This document shows positions 13,762 through 23,332 of a stretch of DNA of 36,305 nt, piece by piece. Below the pieces are notes generated by a model. The model saw nothing but the letters and a program-made list of their open reading frames with translations, was not told where the DNA came from and did not search any database. Source of the stretch: Chloroflexota bacterium (GTDB lineage Bacteria; Chloroflexota; Limnocylindria; Limnocylindrales; CSP1-4); contig JAUJOH010000002.1 in assembly GCA_030447745.1 (NCBI GenBank), positions 1 through 36,305 on the forward strand. The letters run 5' to 3'. How positions within the stretch are numbered: position 1 is the first letter of the stretch; each line of letters starts with the position of its first letter. The position numbers and the translations under genes are program-made.

Positions 13762-15795
13762 ATGGTGCGCCGGATCGAGAGCTACGCGGTCGAACGCTGG
13801 GTCCGGCCGGTTGGCGACGGACGGGTGCTCCGTGATGCCGTCACCGGTGAACCGGTCGCCGAGCTCGGGCAGCCGGGAGCGGACCCCGAGGCGATGCTCC
13901 GGCATGCCAGGGAGGTCGGTGGCCCGTCGCTCCGCGAGCTCGGGTTCCACGAGCGCGCCGCCATCCTGAAGTCGCTCGCACTGCACCTCAACGACCGCCG
14001 CGACGAGCTCTACGACCTGTCCCTCCAGAGCGGTGCGACGCGCCGGGACGCCGTCTTCGATGTCGACGGCGGGATCGGCGTGCTGTTCTCCTACTCCAGC
14101 CGCGGCCGACGCGAGCTGCCGGCCGGCAACGTCGTGCTCGACGGACCGACGGAGCCGCTCGGCAAGGGCGGAACGTTCGTCGGGCGGCACGTGTACGTCC
14201 CGAGGCGCGGCGTCGCGGTCCAGATCAACGCCTTCAACTTCCCGGTCTGGGGATTGCTCGAGAAGCTTGCGCCGGCGTTCCTCGCCGGTCTGCCGACGAT
14301 CGTCAAGCCGGCCACCCCGACCGCGTGGATCGCCGAGGCGGCCGTCCGGCAGCTCCTCGACGCCGGCCTGCCGCCGGGCGCCCTGCAGCTGTGGGTCGGC
14401 AGCCCGGACGGCCTGCTCGAGGCGCTCGACGGCCAGGACCAGGTGGCGTTCACCGGCTCCGCCGCGACGGCGCGGCACCTGCGCAGTCACCCGGCGCTCG
14501 TCGCGCGCGGCGTCCGGGTGACGACCGAGACGGACTCGCTGAACGCCTCCATCCTCGGCCCGGACGCCGTTCCGGGGACCCCCGAGCTCGACCTGTTCGT
14601 CAAGCAGGTGGTCGTCGAGATGACCGTCAAGGCGGGTCAGAAGTGCACCGCCATCCGCCGGGCGTTCGTGCCGCGGCCGCGGATGCGGGACGTCACGGAC
14701 GCGATCGCCGAACGCCTCGGCCGCGTGGTCGTCGGCAATCCACGCGACCCCGACGTCACGATGGGTGCGCTGGTCAGCGTCGAGCACCGCGACGACGTCC
14801 GTCGGGGCGTGGCGGCCCTCGCCGCTGCGGCCGCGCCCGTCATCGGGGATCCCGGCAGGGTCGAGACCCGCGGCGCCGACCCGGAGCGGGGCGCCTTCGT
14901 CGCCCCCCTGCTCCTCCGCGCGGACGAGCCCGAGCGGCCGGAGCCGCACCGGATCGAGGCGTTCGGGCCCGTCGCGACGCTCATGCCCTACGACTCGGTC
15001 GACCACGTCGTGCGGCTGGCCGCGCTCGGCGAGGGCAGCCTCGTGGCTTCGATCGTGTCGCACGATCCGGGCTTCGTGCGCGACATCGTGCTCGGCCTCG
15101 CCCCGTACCACGGCCGCCTGCTGGTCCTCGACCGCGCGGACGCCGCGGAGCAGACGGGCCACGGCTCGCCGCTGCCGACGCTCGTGCACGGTGGTCCGGG
15201 GCGGGCCGGTGGCAGCGAGGAGCTGGGCGGCATCCGGAGCGTCCTGCACCACATGCAGCGGACCGCCGTCCAGGGATCGCCGGACGCGCTCGTCGCGGCC
15301 ACCGGCGCGTGGACCGGGGGCGCGGCAACCGCCGACGACGGCGTGCACCCGTTCCGGAAGACGTTCCTCGAGCTGGGGGTCGGTGACCGGATCGTGGGTG
15401 GCCCGCGCACGATCAGCGACGCGGACATCGCGCACTTCGCCGCCTTCACCGGCGATCGCTTCTATGCGCACACGGACGACGAGGCGGCGGCCGCCAACCC
15501 GTTCTTCGGGCGGCGCGTCGCGCACGGGTACCTCGTGCTCGCCTTTGCGGCCGGGCTCTTCGTCGACCCGGCGCCGGGACCGGTGCTCGCGAACTACGGG
15601 CTCGACAACCTGCGCTTCCTCGCCCCGACGTACCCGGGCGACGCCATCACCGTGGCGTTGACGGCGAAGGAGCTGACGCCGCGCCCCAACCAGGACTACG
15701 GCGAGGTTCGCTGGGACGCGGTCGTGACGAACCAGGACGGCGTGGTCGTCGCCACGTACGACGTCCTGACGCTCGTCGCCCGGGAGCGGGCCTGA
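13762..15795 (+). CDS. paaZ: bifunctional aldehyde dehydrogenase / enoyl-CoA hydratase PaaZ
   Basis: A 677-aa fusion matching PaaZ of phenylacetate degradation. Residues 1-520 are an aldehyde dehydrogenase with INAFNFPVWGLLEKLAPAFL, FTGSAATARHL, the general base Glu in TTETDSLN (E256) and the nucleophile Cys in AGQKCTA (C295); both fall at the residue numbers known for E. coli PaaZ. Residues 535-677 are a MaoC-like hotdog hydratase with FAAFTGDRFYAHTDD, whose D565 and H570 correspond to the catalytic Asp/His pair, and RRVAHGYLVLAFAAGL. The enzyme opens the oxepin-CoA ring and oxidises the resulting semialdehyde. No other paa gene is in the window, so it stands alone or serves another ring-cleavage route. 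Confidence 0.93.
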   Translation: MVRRIESYAVERWVRPVGDGRVLRDAVTGEPVAELGQPGADPEAMLRHAREVGGPSLRELGFHERAAILKSLALHLNDRRDELYDLSLQSGATRRDAVFDVDGGIGVLFSYSSRGRRELPAGNVVLDGPTEPLGKGGTFVGRHVYVPRRGVAVQINAFNFPVWGLLEKLAPAFLAGLPTIVKPATPTAWIAEAAVRQLLDAGLPPGALQLWVGSPDGLLEALDGQDQVAFTGSAATARHLRSHPALVARGVRVTTETDSLNASILGPDAVPGTPELDLFVKQVVVEMTVKAGQKCTAIRRAFVPRPRMRDVTDAIAERLGRVVVGNPRDPDVTMGALVSVEHRDDVRRGVAALAAAAAPVIGDPGRVETRGADPERGAFVAPLLLRADEPERPEPHRIEAFGPVATLMPYDSVDHVVRLAALGEGSLVASIVSHDPGFVRDIVLGLAPYHGRLLVLDRADAAEQTGHGSPLPTLVHGGPGRAGGSEELGGIRSVLHHMQRTAVQGSPDALVAATGAWTGGAATADDGVHPFRKTFLELGVGDRIVGGPRTISDADIAHFAAFTGDRFYAHTDDEAAAANPFFGRRVAHGYLVLAFAAGLFVDPAPGPVLANYGLDNLRFLAPTYPGDAITVALTAKELTPRPNQDYGEVRWDAVVTNQDGVVVATYDVLTLVARERA

Positions 15796-15817
15796 CGCCG
15801 TCGAGCGATCACGGTGG

Positions 15818-15823
15818 TAGGGT
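15818..15823 (+). promoter_or_regulatory. -10 box TAGGGT of a probable leaderless promoter
   Basis: TAGGGT ends 6 nt before the ATG at 15830; no ribosome site lies between. Confidence 0.5.
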
Positions 15824-15829
15824 CGCTCG

Positions 15830-16405
15830 ATGAGTGAACCGACCTCGTCGACTGAGGCCGTCACTTCGGACGTCCGTGCGCGAATCCGGCCGCTGCTCCG
15901 GACGCGACAGGTCCGAAGCTTCACGAATGAGCCCGTCGACCCGGCCGCCCTCGAGGCGCTGCTCGATGTCGCGCGCTGGTCCGGGAGCAGCCGCAACGAG
16001 CAGCCGTGGCGGTTCGTGCTGGTGCGGGACGCGGTGACGATCCGCCGGCTCGCGGCGGCCGGCCTGCCGCAGACCAGGTTGCTCGAGACCGCTCCGGCCG
16101 CCATCGTGATCGTCGTCCCGGACGAGCCAGGACGCGCGGTCTCGCGCAGCTACGACGAGGGGCGCGTCGCGGAGCGGCTGCTCATCGGCGCCGGGCTGCT
16201 CGACCTCGCCGCCGGGATCGCCTGGATCCGTGGCGAGGTGGAGCCCGCCGTGCGCGAGTTGCTGGGGTTGCCCGCGGACTGGTTGGTGCGCACGATCGTC
16301 GGCGTCGGCCGGCCAACGTCGGAGGCACGTCGCCCGAAATCGGCACCCGGGCGCGCACGGCTCCCGCGCGAGGAGCTGGTACACCGCGAGCGCTGGGGCG
16401 GCTAG
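15830..16405 (+). CDS. nitroreductase-family protein
   Basis: A 191-aa FMN-dependent nitroreductase-like protein. The N-terminal FMN phosphate-binding element is LLRTRQVRSFTNEPVDPAAL, followed by LLDVARWSGSSRNEQPWRFV, where the S-x-x-N-x-Q-P-W block contacts FMN. Then come the dimer helix SYDEGRVAERLLIGAGLLDL and a final VGVGRPTSEARRPKSAPGRA with the Gly-x-Pro turn. The usual reaction is NAD(P)H-dependent reduction of quinones, nitro compounds or enones; the true substrate is unknown. The stop overlaps the stop codon of the convergent tag gene. Confidence 0.88.
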   Translation: MSEPTSSTEAVTSDVRARIRPLLRTRQVRSFTNEPVDPAALEALLDVARWSGSSRNEQPWRFVLVRDAVTIRRLAAAGLPQTRLLETAPAAIVIVVPDEPGRAVSRSYDEGRVAERLLIGAGLLDLAAGIAWIRGEVEPAVRELLGLPADWLVRTIVGVGRPTSEARRPKSAPGRARLPREELVHRERWGG

Positions 16406-17052
16406 GAACCCGACTGCACCTCCGCCCAGCGGAAGCAGCCGACCTGGTGGTCGTTGACCATGCCGGCCGACTGCATGAAGGCGTAGCAGATCGTCGGCCC
16501 CACGAAGGTGAAGTCGCGACGCTTGAGGTCACGGCTCATCGCCGTCGACTCCGGCGTGCTGGCCGGGATCTCGGCGCGGTGCGTCCAGCGGTTGACGAGC
16601 GGCGCCCCGCCGACGAAGGACCAGAGGTGCTCCACGAGCCCGGGCCCGGCGTCGCGAAGCGCGACCACGGCGCGGGCATTGCGGATCGCGCCCTCCACCT
16701 TGGCGCGGTTGCGGACGATCCCCGCGTCGGCCATCAGGCGTTCCACGTCGCTCGGGCGGTAGCTCGCCACGACGTCGGGGGCGAACCCGGCGAATGCCTC
16801 GCGGTAGCCGGCCCGCCTGTGCAGGATCGTCGACCACGAGAGCCCGGCCTGGGCGCCCTCGAGGCAGAGAAGCTCGAAGAGGTGCCGCTCGTCGCGGATG
16901 GGCGTGCCCCACTCGTCGTCGTGGTACGCGCGGTACACCGGGTCGCGGAACGCGTCTCCCCAGTCGCAGCGGTCGCGACCGTCCGCCTGCGACTCGTCGC
17001 GGCCGTCCGCCTGCGACTGGTCGCGGCCGGTCGGTGATCTGTCCTGGGACAT
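16402..17052 (-). CDS. tag: DNA-3-methyladenine glycosylase I
   Basis: A 216-aa Tag glycosylase that removes 3-methyladenine from alkylated DNA. The family start RCDWG...YRAYHDDEWG is present, with two structural zinc ligands Cys29 and His44; the other two are in NDHQVGCF near the C-terminus. LCLEGAQAGLSWSTIL holds the base-recognition Glu. ATG 17052 has AGGAGG 4 nt upstream. The 28 residues before the conserved start contain a tandem octapeptide repeat (SQADGRDE then SQADGRDR), made by a 24-bp DNA duplication at about 16980-17030; E. coli Tag has only three residues before the Cys, so this acidic extension is an addition of unknown use. Confidence 0.93.
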   Translation of the reverse strand: MSQDRSPTGRDQSQADGRDESQADGRDRCDWGDAFRDPVYRAYHDDEWGTPIRDERHLFELLCLEGAQAGLSWSTILHRRAGYREAFAGFAPDVVASYRPSDVERLMADAGIVRNRAKVEGAIRNARAVVALRDAGPGLVEHLWSFVGGAPLVNRWTHRAEIPASTPESTAMSRDLKRRDFTFVGPTICYAFMQSAGMVNDHQVGCFRWAEVQSGS

Positions 17053-17349
17053 GGCTCCTCCTGACGCAGGGGGCCGATCGTCTGAGCGCGATCCTGCACG
17101 ACCGGACGGCCGCACACCGGAGTCCCGCGGCCGGCTCACAGGGTGTTCCAGGGTTGACAGGGTCCCATGCGCGACGAAAGGCGCTCGACCGTCCCGCCGC
17201 GTCCACGGAGGTACCCATGACCAGCTTCGCCGCCGGCGGCCCGGGAGCCCGGCGCGTGCCCGGCGGCCGGCCGGTGTGGGCAGCGCCGCGTACGGCCGGT
17301 GCGCGCGGCCGCCGCGGCCGGTGTGCGCAGCCGTCGCTTCCGTTGGCCG

Positions 17350-17380
17350 ATAGTGCCCCCAGCGCTATATCGGGGACTAT
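17350..17380. repeat. inverted repeat ATAGT-CCCC / GGGG-ACTAT
   Basis: A 9-bp stem with one bulged G encloses a loop of about 12 nt that includes GCTATAT. There is no T-run after it and no gene end nearby, so it does not look like an ordinary terminator. Confidence 0.45.
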
Positions 17381-17422
17381 GGCTCGCGCATCGCGGCCGC
17401 TCGGGCGGTCCGCATCCGTCGT

Positions 17423-17442
17423 TATGCGCCGGGTGTCGCATA
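17423..17442. repeat. TATGCG/CGCATA hairpin, dispersed copy
   Basis: A perfect 6-bp stem with an 8-nt loop. The same TATGCG/CGCATA stem occurs at 25602-25620, and closely related stems lie at 25665-25685, 25761-25781 and 25877-25895, all intergenic. It is therefore counted as a member of one small dispersed family. Confidence 0.45.
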
Positions 17443-17561
17443 CGCCGCGCGTCGGGACTCTGGCACCGGGTGCATGTGGCGGGCGATCGGCTGGGAATAG
17501 CGCCCCCAGGATTACGTCGACCAACAAGCGCCCCTCGGGCACCGGGCCGCGCCGCCGCGCG

Positions 17562-17605
17562 AGGTTGAGCACCGGCCGCGTCCGGCGCGCCAGGTTGAGC
17601 ACCGG
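17562..17605. repeat. 30-bp-period tandem repeat containing AGGTTGAGCACCGG
   Basis: The 14-nt block AGGTTGAGCACCGG occurs at 17562-17575 and 17592-17605 with similar flanks (GCGCG before, C and G after). Function unknown; possibly paired operator-like sites upstream of the ABC ATPase gene. Confidence 0.45.
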
Positions 17606-17689
17606 CTCGCCGCGCCGGCCCGTCGCTCCACTCCCCACCATGATCCGGCCCGCCGCATGACATGACCGATCTTGCAACGCCGTTCGTGG

Positions 17690-17719
17690 TTGCGATCGGC
17701 CGGTCGGCGGCCGTAGGAT
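17690..17719 (+). promoter_or_regulatory. candidate sigma-70-type promoter for the ABC ATPase operon
   Basis: TTGCGA (17690-17695) and TAGGAT (17714-17719) are 18 nt apart. Initiation near 17726 would give a 5' leader of about 95 nt, in contrast to the leaderless genes, and the ATPase gene indeed has a ribosome site. Confidence 0.45.
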
Positions 17720-17821
17720 GGCCGGACCCACGTCGGCACCTCGTACGGGGCTCGTCCAGGTCCGCCCAGCGCGGCCGGATGCATGAGCCCGCGATGACCC
17801 GGCGGGACTGGAGGCACTGTC

Positions 17822-18945
<1,124 letters not shown>

Positions 18946-18949
<4 letters not shown>

Positions 18950-19677
18950 CCCAGCGGACTGACAAAGGCGACGGGTCCCCCGACGGCGGGGCCCTCCCGA
19001 TACCGACCGAGGACGACGCGGCGGGCACCGAGCCCGCCGCGTCGGCTGTTTCCGTGGCGCGCGCCGGTGCCGCAGACGAGGCACCGGCCGATCCGCTGAC
19101 CGAGCGCGTCGTCGACACTCGCGTCCACCACCGGGGCCGGTACCTCGAGTTCCGGACCGTGACGATCGAGCGCAGCGACGGCTCGCGGGGCACGCGCGAC
19201 ATCGTGGGCCACCCGGGTGCGGTGGCAGTCGTCGCGCTCGACGAGGAGGACCGCGTGCTGCTCGTGCGGCAGTTCCGGCTCGCCGCGGGCAGCGTGCTGC
19301 TGGAGCTCCCGGCCGGGACGCTCGACGTGGACGCGGCCACCGGTCTGGTCGAGGATCCCGACCTCGCCGCGTCGCGGGAGCTCGAGGAGGAGACGGGGTA
19401 CCGGGCCGGCAGGCTCGAGCGCCTCGGGTGCTTCTGGACGGCGCCCGGTTTCGCGACCGAGCGGATGACGCTCTACCTCGCCACCGACCTGCGGCCGGCG
19501 GACGACGACCGACTCGGTCCGGACGAGGACGAGCACCTCGAGCTGGCGCGGCTCCCGTGGCGGGACGCGGTCGCGGCCGCCGAGCGCGGCGAGATCGGCG
19601 ACGCCAAGTCGCTCGTCGGGCTCTTCTGGCTGGCGCGGCTGCGGGACCGGCCCTTCGCTGAAGCCGCCGGCGGGTAG
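18946..19677 (+). CDS. NUDIX hydrolase (ADP-ribose pyrophosphatase-like)
   Basis: A 243-aa protein whose GTG start overlaps the ATPase stop (GTGA), implying translational coupling. The first 50 residues are a disordered Ala/Asp/Glu-rich extension; the core begins VVDTRVHHRGRYLEFRTVTI, typical of the ADP-ribose pyrophosphatase subgroup. HPGAVAVVALDEEDRVLLVR and QFRLAAGSVLLELPAG follow. The Nudix box ends EDPDLAASRELEEETGY with all catalytic Glu residues, but seven extra residues (VDAATGL) sit between its Gly-containing start and the E-D-P segment. FWTAPGFATERMTLYLA is the conserved post-box strand. It likely hydrolyses ADP-ribose or another nucleoside diphosphate sugar such as ADP-glucose; the latter would suit the glycogen genes but is only a guess. 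Confidence 0.9.
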
Positions 19678-19684
19678 CATCGAC

Positions 19685-19704
19685 CGTCCGCTCAAGCGCG
19701 GACG
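19685..19704. terminator. hairpin between convergent genes, probable bidirectional terminator
   Basis: CGTCCGC and GCGGACG form a perfect 7-bp stem around a 6-nt loop, placed between the ends of the NUDIX gene (19677) and the TPR gene (19731). No T-run follows, as is common in high-GC genomes. Confidence 0.5.
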
Positions 19705-19730
19705 ATTCTGGAGCGCACCGGGTCCGCCTG

Positions 19731-20150
19731 TCAGCGCGCCCCGCGCTTCTCCGGTGACGGCCCCATCCGGTCCAGGGCGCCGCGGTAGAGCGGCGACGTG
19801 GGGCTGAGTGCGACGGCGAGCCGGAGGTGCGTCCGAGCCTCCTTCCGCCGGCCGAGCTGCTTCAGGCTCTGACCGAGCGCGTAGTGGGCGTAGTGGGCGG
19901 ACGGGTCGACCTCGAGCAGCGCCTCGAACGTCTCGCGGGACCGCTCGTGCTGCCCGCTGTTGTAGTAGGCACGCCCGAGCGCCTCCAGGATGGAGCCCTT
20001 GCCCGGCTCGAGACGAGCCGCCCGCGCGAGCACGATCGCGGCCTGCGCGTTGTGCCGCATGCGCATCAGCTCGTGGCCACGCTGGAGCAGCGAATAGGCG
20101 CTCTCGTGGTCCCCCAGGTCAGGCGGCTCGTCTGGCCGACCGGCGTGCAT
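19731..20150 (-). CDS. small TPR-repeat protein
   Basis: A 139-aa protein with about three tetratricopeptide repeats: AYSLLQRGHELMRMRHNAQA, then GSILEALGRAYYNSGQHERS, then AHYALGQSLKQLGRRKEART, each with the small-large-small residue pattern of helix A/helix B pairs, and ending LYRGALDRMGP. There is no signal peptide or membrane helix, so a soluble scaffold or adaptor is expected; its partner is unknown. ATG 20150 was chosen because the repeat region starts soon after and CACAGT lies 6 nt upstream. It is the last gene of a minus-strand run with the phosphoribosyltransferase-like gene, 65 bp downstream of it. Confidence 0.8.
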   Translation of the reverse strand: MHAGRPDEPPDLGDHESAYSLLQRGHELMRMRHNAQAAIVLARAARLEPGKGSILEALGRAYYNSGQHERSRETFEALLEVDPSAHYAHYALGQSLKQLGRRKEARTHLRLAVALSPTSPLYRGALDRMGPSPEKRGAR

Positions 20151-20156
20151 GGCGCC

Positions 20157-20162
20157 ACTGTG
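20157..20162 (-). promoter_or_regulatory. -10-like box CACAGT before the TPR gene
   Basis: On the minus strand CACAGT ends 6 nt before the ATG at 20150; it differs from the TACAGT boxes by one base. Confidence 0.4.
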
Positions 20163-20215
20163 GCACGGATCGATCCCGCCCGCCGACGTCCGCGGACGAC
20201 TCCCCGGTGCCGCCG

Positions 20216-21253
20216 TCAGCCGTCCCGGCCGGCGCCCCAGGCATCGAGGTCGACGGCCTTCAGGCGCGGGCTCGGCGTGACGCCGGGGATCCTGCCGCGC
20301 TTCGCGATCGGCTTGCCGTCGATCTCCTTGATGTCGCCGGTGAAGTCGATCGGCGTCGCGCCGCTGATGTACGAGCCGACGGCGAACGAGTCGACCGGGG
20401 CGCCGGCATCCTTGAAGTACCGGATTCGATCCGGGTTGAGCCCGCCGGAGATGACGATTCGAACGTGGCCGAACCCGGCCTGGTCGAGCCGGGCGCGAAC
20501 CTCGTGGACGAGGTCGGCCGTGACCCGCCCGCGCTCGGCCGGCGTGTCGAGGCGAATGCCGTACAGCCGATCGCCGAGGGCGTGGGCGACGCGCAGCGCC
20601 TCCTCGGCCTCGTCCTTGAAGGTGTCGACGAGGACGATCCGCGGCACCTCCGGCCCGAGCCCCCGGTCGAAAGCGAGCGCCGCCTCGACCGTGTCGCCGA
20701 AGATCATCACGAGCGCATGCGGCATCGTCCCGGTGGGCGCCAGTCCCGCCAGACGCGCGCCGGCCGGCGTCGAGGCGCCGACGCAGCCGCCGACGATCGC
20801 GGCGTAGTCGAGGACGTCGGTGATGTCCGGGTGGACGTGCCGGGCGCCGAAGGAGATGACCGGCTCCGGCGCGGCTGCGTCCACGCACTCGCGCGCCGCC
20901 GTCGCCCAGCCGGTCGACTGGGCGAGCATGCCGAGGATAGCGGTCTCGTAGAGCCCGAAGTGCCGGTACCTGGCGCGGATCCCGAGCACGATCTACTTAG
21001 CCCCGATGGCGTCGCCGTCGTCCACCGCGTCCACCAGGGTATCCCACGGATCACAGCCCCCCCCCACGAGACCCAGGAGGTTCCGAGCCACGTCGATGCC
21101 GCACAGGACGGCCACGCGGCGAGAGAAGACCTCCATCGTCACCAGCGGGTCGAGCCCCTCGCGCTCCAGCACGAGTGCGGCGCGCGCGAAGTACACGTCG
21201 CCCGACTCGCCGGACATGATCTCCGGCGAAGGGCGCGTTCGGCGGATGCCCAT
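20216..21253 (-). pseudogene. nicotinate phosphoribosyltransferase-like gene with an in-frame amber codon
   Basis: A single minus frame of 346 codons encodes a nicotinate phosphoribosyltransferase-family protein, interrupted only by one TAG at 20993-20995. Before it lie GESGDVYFARAALVLEREGL, AVLCGIDVARNLL and DDGDAIGAK. Directly after it come IVLGIRARYRHFGLYETAIL, WATAARECVDAA, ISFGARHVHPDI, GTMPHALVMIFGDTVEAALA, RIVISGGLNPDRI and SFAVGSYISG, all typical of the family and its phosphate-binding end. The residue at the stop would be Glu or Gln (GAG or CAG to TAG, one base). The enzyme makes nicotinate mononucleotide for NAD. The gene is either newly inactivated, miscalled at one base, or read through. 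A C9 run at 21057-21065 does not shift the frame. ATG 21253 opens 32 bp after the preceding metalloprotease gene. Confidence 0.8.
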
Positions 21254-21284
21254 CAGGCGCGTCCGCCCGGCACGACGGCGGGCG

Positions 21285-23332
21285 TCATCCGGCGGCGTCG
21301 CCGTCGATGCGTGATGGCGCAGCGTCGGTCCGCCCGCGCCGCCACGCGCGCCAGGTCGAGAAGATGAGCAGGATGCCGAGCAGGACGAGGAGCGCGACGC
21401 CGATCCCGACGAGGAGCCGGTTGCGACCGATCTCCGCGCTGCCCTCCCAGACCGCCCGGGCGCCGATGGCGTCGCGGGCCGCGCGCTCGAGCTCGCCGGC
21501 GGCGAACGCCTCGCGCGCCGCGCCCAGGCGGACGTCCGGCGACTCGCCGAGGAGCCCCAGCTGCTGCAGCGGGTCGGGTGCTGCCGGCCGTGCCGCCGCG
21601 GCCTCCGTCAGGATCTCGATCGTGGCCTCCTCGGCGTCCGCTTCGGCGTGAGCTGCCTGTGCGCCGGCCGTGCTCTCGAAGACTGTCTCGAGCCGGGCGG
21701 GGAGCCGGAGCCCCGCCGCGTCCGCCGCCTCCTCCAGCGCGGTCCGGCGCTCGAGCACGCCCATGGCATCCCCCAGCAGGGTCGTGGCCGTCTCGAAGTC
21801 CCATGCCCGCATGGCTTGCCGGATCGTGACCGGCAGCTCCCAGCGGCCCGCCGCCCGAACCGCCGCGTCGTAGCGCTGACGAGCGATCGTCCGGTCGCCG
21901 AGCAGGCCGACTCTCCTTCGCGAGTGACCCACTCCCGCCACAGGTCGACGTACTCCTCGCCCGTCCGGTCCTCGAGCAGGTCGAGCAGCCCGCGCCAGTC
22001 CAGCGGGCCGTCGGAGCGCTCCGGCGCGCCCGAGGACGCCGGGTCGACCGGCGGCGGCTGGTAGGCCGCCTCACCGTCGGCGGCAGCCCGCCAGACGCGG
22101 CGCAGGCGGTCGTTCCCGGCCCGGTCGGCGATCTCGCGGGCGAGCACGATCGAGGCCGCGTACGCGTAGTCGTCGCTGGTCGGGTCGCCGCCCGCGGGCG
22201 CCCACGCATTCAGGGGGAAGGCGGCCTTCTTCAGCTCGTCGGTCAGCTCCGCGACGGTCACCGGCACGCCCAGCTCCTCGCCGGCCTGCTCGGCGTAGTT
22301 GGAGGCTAACGCCTCGTTGGCCCAGCGGTCAGCCAGGAGACGGCCGTTGAACCAGACGTGGGCGGCCTCGTGGAGGATCACGAAGTCGTCTGCGTAGTAG
22401 GCGACCTCGATCTGTCCCTCGCGAGGATCGAACACGCCCGCGAAGCCGCCGGTGGTCCGGCTCACGGCCTCCTGCACGACGAGCGGCTCGTCGCGGTCCC
22501 ACGGCAGGCCGATCAGCTGGTGCAGCGCCGGCAGCCCCCGCCCGAAGAGGTCGGTCACCCGGGTCTTCCACTCGGGGTCGTCCGGCCACGAGCGGATCTT
22601 CAGCGCCGCCTCGGCGGCGCCGATGCGCGCGGTCACCTCGGACTCCGCGTACTCGGTCTCCCGGTCCGCGACCAGATAGGCAAAGAACGAGAGCGGGTCG
22701 TCGAGCTTGCCGGTCGCGACGATCGTTCGCCCTGCTCCGTCCACCGTCGGCTCGGGCATCTTGCCGGCCTCGACCTTGACCCGGAAGCCCTTTGGAAAGA
22801 CGACCGTCGCGGTGCTGCCCGGCGTGTCCTCGGACGCGTAGGCCCAGACGGGGAACGCGGCGAGCGCCGTGCCGACGCGAATGGTCCGGGTCGCCTCGCC
22901 GCCGGCATCGGCGAGGTTGAAGGTCAGCCGAAAGCGTGCACTTCTGCCTGCGTTGATGCGCCGGCCGAAGGTGAGCGCGAGGATCTGGTAGCCGGGCCGG
23001 CTCTCCGAGACGCGGACGCCCGGGGAGCCGCTCTCCGAGGTGAGCTTGAACTCGCTGGCACCGGGCGGCACGGCGAGGAACGCCCGGTCGAAGTAGTAGC
23101 GCCGCGTGGCGGTGTTGCGGAGGCGGTTCGTGGCCACGATGTCGACGGTGACGCGGACGCGTTTCTCCTCAGGCTCGACGTCGTAGCGGGCGTTCGACAC
23201 GAGGGTCAGGTCCGGCGTCGCGGCGCGGACCTCGGCGACACCGGGCGGCGCCGCAACGAGGCCCAGTGCCACGACCGCCGCCAGCAGCACGAGCACGGAA
23301 CGTCGGAGCGGCGACGTCCTCACGCGTCTCAC
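21285..23332 (-). pseudogene. secreted membrane-anchored M1-like (gluzincin) metalloprotease, frameshifted
   Basis: Two minus frames give one protein of about 683 codons if one missing base is restored near 21908-21920 (frame one ends VTREGE, frame two resumes VGLLGDRTIARQRYDAAV). A signal peptide (RRSVLVLLAAVVALGLVAAP) leads into a beta-rich N-domain. The zinc site is HEAAH (His321/His325) with the third ligand probably Glu340 in WANEALASNYAE, a spacing of 14 residues instead of the 18 usual in M1. The tail has a transmembrane helix (LLVGIGVALLVLLGILLIF) and a basic end, so the domain faces outward. GTG 23332 overlaps the stop of the YbjN-like gene (GTGA), so the two are coupled. Without repair the product loses its membrane anchor but keeps the active site. 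Confidence 0.8.

Larger units (their letters stand above)
17053..17689. other. gene-free stretch with inverted and tandem repeats
   Basis: About 640 bp with no credible reading frame: all open frames here are Arg/Ala/Gly/Pro-rich and lack protein-like composition. It contains two hairpins (17350-17380 and 17423-17442) and a 30-bp tandem repeat (17562-17605), listed separately. It lies upstream of both the tag gene and the ABC ATPase gene. It is less uniformly GC-rich than the genes, with small AT-richer islands at the hairpins. Confidence 0.5.

Noticed and set aside
17136..17663. Open frames on both strands of the 17-kb gap
   Set aside because: All are rich in Arg, Ala, Gly and Pro, lack ribosome sites or leaderless boxes, and show no motif; typical of GC-rich non-coding DNA.
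21057..21065. C9 homopolymer as a frameshift in the phosphoribosyltransferase-like gene
   Set aside because: Family-like sequence is in the same frame on both sides of the run; the only interruption is the amber codon at 20993.
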